Of a stretch of 6,388 nt of DNA, positions 1-5,765 are shown in pieces. The position numbers and the translations under genes were made by a program. The notes under the pieces are model-generated. The model did no database searches, had not been told where the DNA came from, and worked only from the letters and a program-made list of their open reading frames with translations. The stretch lies in contig JANWHR010000236.1 of NCBI GenBank assembly GCA_025450355.1, positions 1-6,388 of the forward strand, given 5' to 3'. The stretch is from Micropepsaceae bacterium. GTDB taxonomy: Bacteria; Pseudomonadota; Alphaproteobacteria; Micropepsales; Micropepsaceae. The number at the start of each line of letters is the position of its first letter. Positions within the stretch are counted from its first letter, which is position 1.

Positions 1-357
1 CCGCTGCATTTCGATGCGGCCTATGCGGCGAAAACCGAATGGAAGAAGCCTCTGGTGGATTCCACCTTTACGCTGGCGCTGCTGACGGGCATGAGCGTAC
101 GCACCGTAAGCGCAAAGGTGGTCGCCAATCTCGGCTGGGACAAGGTGCGCGCGACGCATCCGGTCTTTGCCGGCGATACGCTCTACGCCGAAAGCACCGT
201 CCTTCATAAGCGGGAGTCGAAAAGCCGCCCGGCGCAGGGTATCGTCACCGTGCGGACACGTGGAATCAACCAGGACGGAATTGATGTGATGAGCTTCGAG
301 CGAACGATGCTGGTATACCGCCGCGGCCACTCGCCCGAAACGGCAGCAAACTACTGA
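1..357 (+). CDS. MaoC-family (hot-dog fold) acyl-CoA hydratase, 3' part
   Basis: The reading frame is open from the left edge and ends at TGA 355-357, giving 118 residues; the start lies outside the window. The first visible residues, PLHFDAAYAAKT, match the hydratase motif of MaoC enzymes, in which the catalytic His follows N-P-L; the paired catalytic Asp would lie just upstream and cannot be seen. The following THPVFAGDTLYAES and the VTVRTRGINQDG strand are typical of the C-terminal half of a single hot-dog domain, and the protein ends normally after the last strand. The family hydrates enoyl-CoA thioesters in the cytoplasm, including mesaconyl-CoA-like and fatty-acyl substrates; the substrate here cannot be told. 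It points away from the leftward block and may belong to an operon to the left. The family call is secure, the substrate unknown. Confidence 0.88.
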   Translation, partial: PLHFDAAYAAKTEWKKPLVDSTFTLALLTGMSVRTVSAKVVANLGWDKVRATHPVFAGDTLYAESTVLHKRESKSRPAQGIVTVRTRGINQDGIDVMSFERTMLVYRRGHSPETAANY

Positions 358-359
358 CA

Positions 360-375
360 GAACAACGCATTGTTC
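360..375. repeat. Short perfect inverted repeat after the MaoC gene
   Basis: GAACAA (360-365) and TTGTTC (370-375) form a perfect 6-bp inverted repeat around a 4-base loop, three bases after the MaoC stop codon. There is no following T-run, so it is a poor candidate for an intrinsic terminator. It could be a weak hairpin or half of an operator before the secreted-protein gene. A match this short can arise by chance. Confidence 0.3.
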
Positions 376-415
376 CGCAACGCCCGGCGGTGGTAATGAG
401 TCTCGCCCCGCTTTC

Positions 416-421
416 GAGGGA
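416..421 (+). promoter_or_regulatory. Ribosome binding site that fixes the GTG 429 start
   Basis: GAGGGA at 416-421 sits 7 bases before the GTG at 429. The two in-frame starts further upstream (GTG 390 and ATG 396) have no purine-rich site at a suitable distance. Starting at 429 also puts the signal peptide directly at the N-terminus. Confidence 0.6.
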
Positions 422-428
422 ACCTGTC

Positions 429-1331
429 GTGCGCGTGTTTATCCTTGCTGTCAGTCTCGCCGCGCTTTCGGCCACCGCCGCGCCGGCGCAGGACATCGGC
501 CACCATTCAATCCCGAATCTCGCGTCCAGCGGTTTCGGTTGGCAGACGAATTTCGAGGACTGGCAGGACCCGCCGCCCGGTTACGGTCACGGGCCGATGA
601 AGAACGATCCCGCCTATCCCTTCATCAACAATTCCGTGGTCGATGCGCCGGAAAACGATGCGGTCAAAGCCCAAAGCTCCGGCTTTGTCATCAAAAATGG
701 CCGGCAACCGACGGTTCGGATCGCCAACAGCAAAGATCCGATTCTGAAGCCCTGGGCGGCGGCCGCCGTACAGGCGACCAACGATGAAATCCTGGAGGGC
801 AAGCGGCAGGTGCCGTTCCTCGCGCAATCGCGCTGTTGGCCCGGTGGCGTTCCGGGACAACTGATCTATCCCTTTGAACCCATGTATTTCATCCAGACCC
901 CCCATGAGGTCTGGATGATGTGGCAGCGCGATCACATGGTGCGCCGCGTTTTCCTGGACGTTCCACACTCGACGAACCCGAAGCCATCATGGTTCGGCGA
1001 ATCCGTCGGCCATTATGAAAACGGCAACACGCTGGTGGTGGACACCATTGGCCTGTCGGCGGACAGGCTCAGCTACATCGACAATTTCCGCACGCCGCAT
1101 ACGGACAAGCTGCATGTCGTGGAGCGGTTCACGGTCTCCGCAGACGGGCAAAATCTCTCGGCCATTGCGCGGGTGGAAGACCCCGGCGCATTCAACGCGC
1201 CGATCACCATGGCGCGGACATGGTTCAAGGTGAACAATCCGATGCTTGAGACGGTATGCGCCGAAAACAACGGCGATCAGTTCCACCAGAATCTCTATCC
1301 GATCCCGCAAGCCAGGCAGCCGGATTTTTGA
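429..1331 (+). CDS. Secreted protein of a family with no known function
   Basis: From GTG 429 this encodes 300 residues. The N-terminus is a clear Sec signal peptide: a short basic start (M-R), a hydrophobic stretch of about 14 residues, then an A-x-A site near residues 17-21 before DIGHH, so the product should be periplasmic. The mature part contains a Trp/Pro-rich segment, WFGESVGHYENGNTLVVDTIG-like block (about 188-208), the segment RTPHTDKLHVVERF (221-234) and a VEDPGAF segment. I recognise this pattern from uncharacterised secreted proteins common in Bradyrhizobium and Acidobacteria. Two cysteines (Cys136 and Cys277, the latter in VCAENN) could form a disulfide in the periplasm. No catalytic motif or cofactor site is recognisable. 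It follows the MaoC gene by 71 bp on the same strand and may be co-transcribed. A longer start at 390 would add 13 residues ahead of the signal peptide and is less likely. Confidence 0.85.
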   Translation: MRVFILAVSLAALSATAAPAQDIGHHSIPNLASSGFGWQTNFEDWQDPPPGYGHGPMKNDPAYPFINNSVVDAPENDAVKAQSSGFVIKNGRQPTVRIANSKDPILKPWAAAAVQATNDEILEGKRQVPFLAQSRCWPGGVPGQLIYPFEPMYFIQTPHEVWMMWQRDHMVRRVFLDVPHSTNPKPSWFGESVGHYENGNTLVVDTIGLSADRLSYIDNFRTPHTDKLHVVERFTVSADGQNLSAIARVEDPGAFNAPITMARTWFKVNNPMLETVCAENNGDQFHQNLYPIPQARQPDF

Positions 1332-1365
1332 ATTACCAAACTCTATCATCACGGAAATCGCGACG

Positions 1366-1450
1366 TGTCGTCCCGGACCTACGGCAAACCCGGACCGGCG
1401 GATGAGTGGGTCCCGGCTCTACGCGCCTGCGGCGCTTGGCCGGGATGACA
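1366..1450. repeat. REP-like palindromic intergenic element
   Basis: An 85-bp element fills most of the gap between two convergent genes. Its ends, TGTCGTCCCGG (1366-1376) and CCGGGATGACA (1440-1450), pair over 11 positions with one G-T wobble. The right half holds a nested hairpin: TCCCGGC (1411-1417) pairs with GCCGGGA (1439-1445), and inside it GCGCC (1423-1427) pairs with GGCGC (1431-1435) around a TGC loop. Such ends are familiar from dispersed intergenic repeats of Bradyrhizobium and relatives (family knowledge, not verified here). Lying between convergent genes, it could stop transcription from both sides. No second copy was seen in this window, so its repeated nature is inferred. Confidence 0.65.
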
Positions 1451-1457
1451 GGATTAT

Positions 1458-1652
1458 TTACTGGACGCGCCGTATAGCCGCGGAGTCCGCCGGCCACGGA
1501 AGGCGTTTCAGAAATGCTTCGCGGGCTTCGGCAAGTTCATCGATCTGATCGGCCAATTCGAGCAGCAGGGATTTGAAACGGAGGTCGTGCACTCTTTTCG
1601 CCAGGTCGCGGCAATCCTGCGCGCAGGCTTTGAATTCGAGGGCTTGTCTCAT
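1458..1652 (-). CDS. Small helical protein with a C-x3-C motif, function unknown
   Basis: ATG at 1652-1650 gives 64 residues; GGGGGA at 1663-1658 is a good ribosome binding site 5 bases upstream. A TTG start at 1694 would add 14 residues, would run through an inverted repeat and is less likely. The protein is predicted to be almost wholly helical from about residue 2 to 50, charged and heptad-like (ELADQIDELAEAREAFLKRL), with Cys10 and Cys14 in CAQDC. It resembles the many small alphaproteobacterial proteins of the type with an E-C-R-x-L-A helix followed by a second amphipathic helix; none has a function that I know. It lies 85 bp downstream of the alpha/beta hydrolase gene on the same strand, and its stop is 7 bp from the palindromic element. 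The coding call rests on the ribosome binding site and the family-like pattern. Confidence 0.6.
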   Translation of the reverse strand: MRQALEFKACAQDCRDLAKRVHDLRFKSLLLELADQIDELAEAREAFLKRLPWPADSAAIRRVQ

Positions 1653-1670
1653 CGCCGTCCCCCAAGGGTC

Positions 1671-1697
1671 GAATTTGAACGCTATCGCGTTCAATTC
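1671..1697. repeat. Hairpin or operator-like inverted repeat upstream of the small ORF
   Basis: TTGAACGC (1675-1682) and GCGTTCAA (1687-1694) are perfect 8-bp arms around the loop TATC. The flanks GAA (1671-1673) and TTC (1695-1697) extend the stem to 11 pairs with one bulged T at 1674. It lies 18 bp upstream of the ATG of the 64-residue protein and 40 bp after the hydrolase stop. There is no T-run on either side, so it is more likely an operator or a leader/processing hairpin than an intrinsic terminator. Confidence 0.5.
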
Positions 1698-1737
1698 GGC
1701 TTGCGTGTGACATCATTGAGACAATGTGGGCGCGCGC

Positions 1738-2616
1738 TTACCGGCTGAGAATGGCGCCGGTCATCGCGCGCGGATCGCGCACCGGCCAGGCGTTCGATTC
1801 CACCTGGTCCAGAAATGACGCGACATGCGCATTGAACGCGTCCGGCTCTTCGAGATTGATCGTATGGCCGGTGTTGGGCAGGACAAGCAGCGCAGCCGCT
1901 GGAATAGTCCGTTTAAGGAGCAACGCGGGTTCCAGACAGGGCCAATCCTCATCACCCGTCATGACCAGCGTGGGCGAAGCGATCTCTCGCAGCGCGTCCG
2001 TGAGTTGATAGAGCGACGGCCGCCGCGCCTGAACGCCACGCATGGTCAGTGCGGCGCCGGTTGCCGAATGCTCCGAAAGCTGATCCCTGAACAGTTGCCA
2101 CGCTTGCGGATTCCTGTTCTGGAACTGCACACGCGACGGCCCGAGCGCGTAACCCTGCGCGGCCTTCGCCATGCCAAGTTCTTCAAACTGGTTCGCGGCT
2201 GCTTCCGCTTCACTCACGAACTGCGCGCGCGCATCGGGCGCCGCGCCATAGCCGCAACCGGCAATCACCAGCGACCGGGCGCGCGCGGGCCACGCGATCC
2301 CGAAATGCAGCGCCGCAAAAGCGCCCATCGAAAGCCCAACGATGTGCGCATTTTTGATCCCCAATCCATCCAGGACGTCGCGAATGTCGTTGCGCGCGCG
2401 CTCCTGCGAATAGGCGGCAGGATCGGATGGGACATCCGAGGGCGGATAACCGCGCGCGTTGAATGTGATGCAACGATGCGTACTGCTGAAATGACGGACC
2501 TGCGCCGCCCATGACCTGCAATCTCCGGCAAATTCATGCACGAAAAGAATCGGCACGCCGCGGCCGCTCTCCTCGTAATAGAGCTTCACCCGGTCATCCG
2601 CCGTCACATGCGGCAT
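1738..2616 (-). CDS. Alpha/beta-fold hydrolase
   Basis: ATG at 2616 gives 292 residues; GAGAGGGA at 2629-2622 is a strong ribosome binding site 5 bases upstream, so the in-frame GTG at 2631 is not needed. The fold is clear: strand and oxyanion region ILFVHEFAGD (His27-Glu28-Phe29), the nucleophile elbow GLSMG with Ser96, the acid region TGDEDWP (Asp222 or Asp224) and the base in NTGHTINLEEP (His251). Length and layout fit small soluble cytoplasmic hydrolases of the enol-lactone hydrolase or haloperoxidase-like group. A cap domain occupies about residues 125-200. The usual H-G after the third strand is H-E here, a variant I know from other alphaproteobacterial members. In this cluster it might open an ester, lactone or C-C bonded product of the oxygenase step, but nothing in the sequence fixes the substrate. 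Confidence 0.92.
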   Translation of the reverse strand: MPHVTADDRVKLYYEESGRGVPILFVHEFAGDCRSWAAQVRHFSSTHRCITFNARGYPPSDVPSDPAAYSQERARNDIRDVLDGLGIKNAHIVGLSMGAFAALHFGIAWPARARSLVIAGCGYGAAPDARAQFVSEAEAAANQFEELGMAKAAQGYALGPSRVQFQNRNPQAWQLFRDQLSEHSATGAALTMRGVQARRPSLYQLTDALREIASPTLVMTGDEDWPCLEPALLLKRTIPAAALLVLPNTGHTINLEEPDAFNAHVASFLDQVESNAWPVRDPRAMTGAILSR

Positions 2617-2720
2617 GGTCGTCCCTCTCACATGGACAGCAAATTTAAAGGCTCACGCGGAGGCACGAAGGTCCCTGTTCGTTTTCATCACGATAGCATG
2701 ACAGCCGGGCGGCAATTTGG
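2617..2720. other. Gap between the GFA and hydrolase genes
   Basis: This 104-bp gap separates the GFA stop from the hydrolase start. Apart from the hydrolase ribosome binding site (2629-2622) I see no convincing promoter, terminator or gene. The gap is long enough for a separate promoter for the hydrolase, whereas the upstream genes of the block overlap each other. Confidence 0.4.
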
Positions 2721-3071
2721 TCAGAGGCTCCTGCCGTTGAATTGCCGGATCGTCAGTGCGTGCGGATCGACCCCGTCAAGGCAGCGGACATTGACCATCA
2801 CCGCCGGTGTGCCGTCGCGGTTCTGCCCGCGCGCGAAAGATTCAACCCCGCAGGTCGCGCAGGTAAGATGGGCGATTCTCTTCGTGTTGAAGCGATATTC
2901 CGTCAGGTTCTGCTCACCGCTCAACAGCCTGAACTGCCCCGCAGGCACGAAGTGGAGCAGAAAGCCCTTTTTGGAACAATGGGAGCAGTTGCACTCCATC
3001 ACCGGCCCGAGTTCCGTCTCGACCTCATATCTGACAGCGCCGCAGTGGCATCCGCCGGTGTAGGTTTTCAT
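2721..3071 (-). CDS. GFA-family (CENP-V/GFA domain) zinc-binding protein
   Basis: ATG at 3071-3069 gives 116 residues, the usual size for a single GFA domain. All seven zinc-binding cysteines of the family are in place: Cys8 and Cys10 (GCHCGAV), Cys27, Cys29 and Cys32 (ECNCSHC), and Cys71 and Cys74 (TCATCGV). The family is named after the glutathione-dependent formaldehyde-activating enzyme, but most members, probably including this one, have no demonstrated reaction. Beside a Rieske oxygenase a formaldehyde- or thiol-related role would fit if the oxygenase is an O- or N-demethylase, which is speculation. Its ATG overlaps the TGA of the upstream 27-codon ORF (ATGA), and its own ribosome binding site is poor (GGGCGA directly against the ATG), so it probably depends on translational coupling. 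Confidence 0.92.
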   Translation of the reverse strand: MKTYTGGCHCGAVRYEVETELGPVMECNCSHCSKKGFLLHFVPAGQFRLLSGEQNLTEYRFNTKRIAHLTCATCGVESFARGQNRDGTPAVMVNVRCLDGVDPHALTIRQFNGRSL

Positions 3072-3151
3072 TCGCCCACGTCAGCGCACAAGGCGACGCC
3101 GTCGTCACCACGTTGCAGTAATTCGCGCTGTGCCGCGATGACCAGTTTCAT
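3068..3151 (-). CDS. Possible 27-residue peptide, coupled to both neighbours
   Basis: ATG at 3151-3149 overlaps the MFS stop (ATGA) and TGA at 3070-3068 overlaps the GFA start (ATGA). The encoded peptide is MKLVIAAQRE followed by LLQRGDDGVALCADVGE, 27 residues with one Cys and no recognisable domain. GGAGAG at 3165-3160 lies 8 bases before its ATG, a better ribosome binding site than the GFA gene has. It may be a real small protein, a leader whose translation carries ribosomes from the MFS gene onto the GFA start, or the remnant of a decayed gene. Two ATGA overlaps in a row across only 84 bases are suggestive, but coding cannot be shown for such a short frame. Confidence 0.45.
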   Translation of the reverse strand: MKLVIAAQRELLQRGDDGVALCADVGE

Positions 3152-4452
3152 GTCACAATCTCTCCGATGATCCGCCCCGTATCTCCACACTCCGGACTTC
3201 CGGTTCCAACCGGCTGCGCCGCGGTAAATCGCCCGTAGTAAGCGATCCACAGATAACACAGGGCCGGAACCAGCAGCGCCAGTTTGAGGCCGATGAGATC
3301 GGCCACCGCGCCGGTGGCAAGCGGCACGACAGCGCCGCCTGCGATCGCGAGGCAGATTATGCCGGATGCCTGCGCGGTCTGTAGGCCCAAACCCGCGACC
3401 GCCAAAGCGAAGATCGTCGGGAACATGATCGAATTGCACAGGCCGATGGCGAGGATGGTTGCCGCCGAGAACACACCGGCAGACAAGCTTGACGTCACCG
3501 CCAGGGAAAATGCCCCACACGCGCAGAGGGTCAGAACCAGCGCGGGATTGGCCCTGCGCATGAGTCCCGCGCCAATGAACCGGCCGGTCATGGCCAATCC
3601 CCAATAAAGCGAGACCAGCGTGCCGGCAGATTGCGCCGCGGCCGCCAGTGTGCCAGGCAGCATGAGATAATTGGTCATGCTGCTGCCGATTGAGACTTCC
3701 GCGCCGACGTAAAGGAATATTGAAATGGCGCCGAAAAGCAGACGCCGATTGCGCAATAGCCGCACATTTCCATGGATGGCCACGGAGGGTGCGGTCTGCC
3801 GGACCCAATGTCTGACGCTCCAGCAAAGGATTGCCATTGCAATCAGGACGGCCGCAATCATCAGAAACGGAAGCTGAAATACCTGTGCCTGCTCGCGCCG
3901 CGCGATTGCCAGAGCCTGGCTCGAAAGTTTGCCGGCATCGGGGACCTCAACCCCATGCGCCAGAATGAGGGCGGCGCCAAAAACCGGTCCCACTGTTGTT
4001 GCCAGCGAATTGAACGCCTGGGCAAGCGTCAGACGGCTTGCTGCACTGCGTGGGTCGCCAGCGCCTGTCGCGAGCGGATTGGCCGCCACTTGCACGATGG
4101 TGACGCCAGACGCGAGAATGAAAAGCGCCAGCAGAAACCCCGGATAAACTCCGGCATCGGCCGCTGGTGTAAACAGCAGACAGCCGAGTCCCATGAGCAG
4201 AAGTCCGACGGCAACCCCTTGCAGATAGCCGATCCGGTGATGCAGCCACGCGGCAGGAAGCGAAACCAGGAAATACGCGCCGAAAAAACAGAATTGCGTC
4301 AGCATCACCTCCGCATAGGAAAGCGCGAAGGTGGCTTTCAGCTTGGGAATGATGCTGTCCACCAGAACCGTGCAGAAGCCGAAGGCGAAGAACAGCGCCA
4401 TCACGAGGCCGATGATCCTGCTGTTTTGCACCGGGGGCGCAGGGATTCGCAT
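3148..4452 (-). CDS. FucP/GluP-like sugar MFS transporter
   Basis: ATG at 4452-4450 gives 434 residues, normal for this MFS family, with about 12 membrane segments beginning at residue 13. The frame stays open for 92 codons further upstream, but that part is low-quality Arg/Pro/Cys-rich sequence running into the divergent Rieske gene and is excluded. Family marks follow the L-fucose/glucose-galactose permease pattern: FFAFGFCTVLVDSIIP (21-36), the FFGAYFLVSLPAAWL segment of helix 2 (56-70), QVAANP (121-126), RLTLAQAFNSL (140-150) and FPTIFAL (344-350). Asp32 aligns with the essential Asp46 of E. coli FucP, but Gln121 stands where FucP has Glu135. It is an inner-membrane importer, probably proton-coupled, for a sugar or sugar-like compound. 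It is the first gene of the leftward block and is divergent from the Rieske gene. GGAA about 8 bases before the ATG is a modest ribosome binding site. Confidence 0.9.
   Translation of the reverse strand: MRIPAPPVQNSRIIGLVMALFFAFGFCTVLVDSIIPKLKATFALSYAEVMLTQFCFFGAYFLVSLPAAWLHHRIGYLQGVAVGLLLMGLGCLLFTPAADAGVYPGFLLALFILASGVTIVQVAANPLATGAGDPRSAASRLTLAQAFNSLATTVGPVFGAALILAHGVEVPDAGKLSSQALAIARREQAQVFQLPFLMIAAVLIAMAILCWSVRHWVRQTAPSVAIHGNVRLLRNRRLLFGAISIFLYVGAEVSIGSSMTNYLMLPGTLAAAAQSAGTLVSLYWGLAMTGRFIGAGLMRRANPALVLTLCACGAFSLAVTSSLSAGVFSAATILAIGLCNSIMFPTIFALAVAGLGLQTAQASGIICLAIAGGAVVPLATGAVADLIGLKLALLVPALCYLWIAYYGRFTAAQPVGTGSPECGDTGRIIGEIVT
3160..3165 (-). promoter_or_regulatory. Ribosome binding site inside the MFS 3' end
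   Basis: GGAGAG, read on the minus strand, lies within the last codons of the MFS gene and 8 bases before the ATG of the 27-codon ORF. It is a near-ideal Shine-Dalgarno sequence. As it is also part of the MFS codons for Gly-Glu, chance cannot be excluded. Confidence 0.5.
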
Positions 4453-4493
4453 GACAATCGTTCCACGCCGGCTTTCGCGCGGAACACCCCATG

Positions 4494-4526
4494 TGCCGCA
4501 GCCCTGCCCCATGCGTAGCTGCGGCA
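4494..4526. promoter_or_regulatory. Operator-like 9-bp perfect inverted repeat
   Basis: TGCCGCAGC (4494-4502) and GCTGCGGCA (4518-4526) are perfect inverted arms with a 15-bp spacer, a 33-bp site near the middle of the divergent intergenic region. Centre-to-centre the arms are 24 bp apart, about two helical turns, which would suit a dimeric regulator acting on both promoters. No regulator gene lies in the window. A hairpin in the leader RNA is the alternative. Confidence 0.45.
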
Positions 4527-4574
4527 ATTCTGCTAAACGCAAACAGTCCGGGCAAGGTGGCGATAGAGGTTGAC

Positions 4575-4578
4575 GGAG
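4575..4578 (+). promoter_or_regulatory. Ribosome binding site that fixes the Rieske start
   Basis: GGAG lies 5 bases before ATG 4584. The in-frame ATG at 4491 has no such site and would add 31 residues that do not look like the family's N-terminus. Confidence 0.6.
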
Positions 4579-4583
4579 CGAAA

Positions 4584-5759
4584 ATGAGAACGACGATCGA
4601 TTTGAGCCCCGGGACTGACCGCATCGCGGCACACACCGATGACTTCGTGCACACGGGCCCGGACACGGTGGCCGGGCGCTACCTTCGCCGTTATTGGCAA
4701 CCGATTTACGTCTCCGCAAACCTCGCACCGGGCGCGATCGTTCCGGTCCGGATTCTTGGCGAAAATCTGGCGCTCTACCGCGGTGAAAGCGGCGAGGCGC
4801 ACGTCATGACCAATGAGTGTCCGCACCGGCTGAGCGTCCTGAACACCGGCTGGATCGAAGGGGAAACCGTTCGCTGCCGCTATCATGGCTGGCGCTTCAA
4901 CGAATCCGGACGCTGTGTCGAGCAACCCGCCGAGCCAAAACCTTTCTGCCACAAGGTGCCGAAACTCGCCTCCTATCCCACGCAGGAAGCGCACGGCCTC
5001 ATCTTCGCTTACTTCGGCGACGGCGATGCGCCTGCCTTCCGGCCATTACCCGGCCTGGAAGACGGCGCGCGCGAGGAGTGGACCGTCTGCCCGTCGGCCG
5101 AAATGATCCCGTGCAACTATTTCCAGAGCGCAGAGAACATCATGGACGACGTCCATGTAAATTTCTCGCATCGCGATCACCTCGTGAACACGGCGGCGAG
5201 ACCCTATGTTCCGAGCAAAACCTGGGCGCGGGAGACGTCATTCGGGCTGACGCAATTCCAGCAGCGCGGAGAGCATGCCGATCAGATTCACTTCATCATG
5301 CCGAACCAGTGCTTTCTGGCGCATCCGCTACGCTCGGCGCGAGACGACAAGCCGTTCTGGTTCAAGGCGCTGTTCTGGTACGTGCCGATCGATGACGAGA
5401 GTCATCTGCACTTTCTCATCATGGTCTATCACACGAAACGACCGGAGCGTCCCGAAGGCACCCCAGTCCACGAAGAGATCGAGGCCATCATTTCCGGCCG
5501 AAAGAACTGGCACGATGTCGCAAGGCATCCAAACCTCATCCGCATCCAGGACGGCGTGGCGATCTGCGGACAGGGAAAAATCGTGGACCGTTCGAAAGAA
5601 CGATTGGGGACCTCGGATGCGGCGGTCATCCTGCTTCGCAAACTCTGGAGGCGAGAGTTGAAATCGCTGGCCGCCGGAAGAGCCGTGACGCAATTCGGCA
5701 CCCCGGATCCCCGTGCGCTCCGGCAGGAAGAACTGGCTGCCATGGGCTTCAACGGTTGA
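4584..5759 (+). CDS. Rieske non-haem iron oxygenase, alpha subunit (phthalate-dioxygenase/LigXa type)
   Basis: ATG 4584 gives 391 residues. The N-terminal Rieske domain has the [2Fe-2S] ligands Cys79 and His81 (CPH), then Cys98 and His101 (CRYHGW), the standard C-x-H-x16-C-x2-H arrangement. The catalytic domain carries the mononuclear iron site ENIMDDVHVNFSH: bridging Asp188, ligands His191 and His196. Further on, QDGVAICGQG (Asp323 is the likely third ligand) and DRSKERLGTSD (335-345) are hallmarks of the phthalate 4,5-dioxygenase/LigXa-like group, whose alpha subunit works without a beta subunit. Members hydroxylate or O/N-demethylate aromatic acids and related compounds in the cytoplasm with electrons from a separate reductase. 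No reductase is in the window, so one must come from elsewhere. The enzyme class is secure; the substrate is not. It is divergent from the MFS importer, which suggests that the two are co-regulated. Confidence 0.95.
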   Translation: MRTTIDLSPGTDRIAAHTDDFVHTGPDTVAGRYLRRYWQPIYVSANLAPGAIVPVRILGENLALYRGESGEAHVMTNECPHRLSVLNTGWIEGETVRCRYHGWRFNESGRCVEQPAEPKPFCHKVPKLASYPTQEAHGLIFAYFGDGDAPAFRPLPGLEDGAREEWTVCPSAEMIPCNYFQSAENIMDDVHVNFSHRDHLVNTAARPYVPSKTWARETSFGLTQFQQRGEHADQIHFIMPNQCFLAHPLRSARDDKPFWFKALFWYVPIDDESHLHFLIMVYHTKRPERPEGTPVHEEIEAIISGRKNWHDVARHPNLIRIQDGVAICGQGKIVDRSKERLGTSDAAVILLRKLWRRELKSLAAGRAVTQFGTPDPRALRQEELAAMGFNG

Positions 5760-5765
5760 GTCGGG

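Larger units (their letters stand above)
4453..4583. promoter_or_regulatory. Divergent intergenic region, probable promoters of both blocks
   Basis: This 131-bp gap separates the starts of the MFS and Rieske genes and must hold the promoters for both unless transcripts enter from elsewhere. I cannot point to convincing -35/-10 pairs. The only strong structure is the inverted repeat at 4494-4526. Confidence 0.5.

Noticed and set aside
360..375. LexA (SOS) box reading of the GAAC...GTTC repeat
   Set aside because: Alphaproteobacterial LexA boxes are direct repeats (GTTC-N7-GTTC or GAAC-N7-GAAC); here the arms are inverted and the spacing differs.
507..968. A 153-codon minus-strand frame opposite the secreted protein
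   Set aside because: It is a shadow frame with no family resemblance, while the plus strand has a clear signal peptide and conserved segments.
1825..2514. A 229-codon open frame on the plus strand
   Set aside because: It is antisense to the alpha/beta hydrolase, is Arg-rich without family features, and is explained by high GC content leaving opposite frames open.
3152..3826. A long minus-strand frame leading into the 27-codon ORF
   Set aside because: Above position 3151 it only shadows the MFS gene in another frame; the translation is Arg/Gly/His-rich. Only the last 28 codons, outside the MFS gene, deserve attention.
3772..4518. A 248-codon open frame on the plus strand
   Set aside because: It is antisense to the MFS gene and its translation is a charged, low-quality mix with no domain, signal or ribosome binding site.
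4491..4583. N-terminal extension of the Rieske protein by 31 codons
   Set aside because: There is no ribosome binding site at 4491, the extension is not family-like, and the inverted repeat lies inside it. ATG 4584 has GGAG at good spacing.
4453..4728. N-terminal extension of the MFS protein by 92 codons
   Set aside because: It would overlap the divergent Rieske gene, has Arg/Pro/Cys-rich sequence unlike any MFS N-terminus, and the 434-residue form already has the family length.
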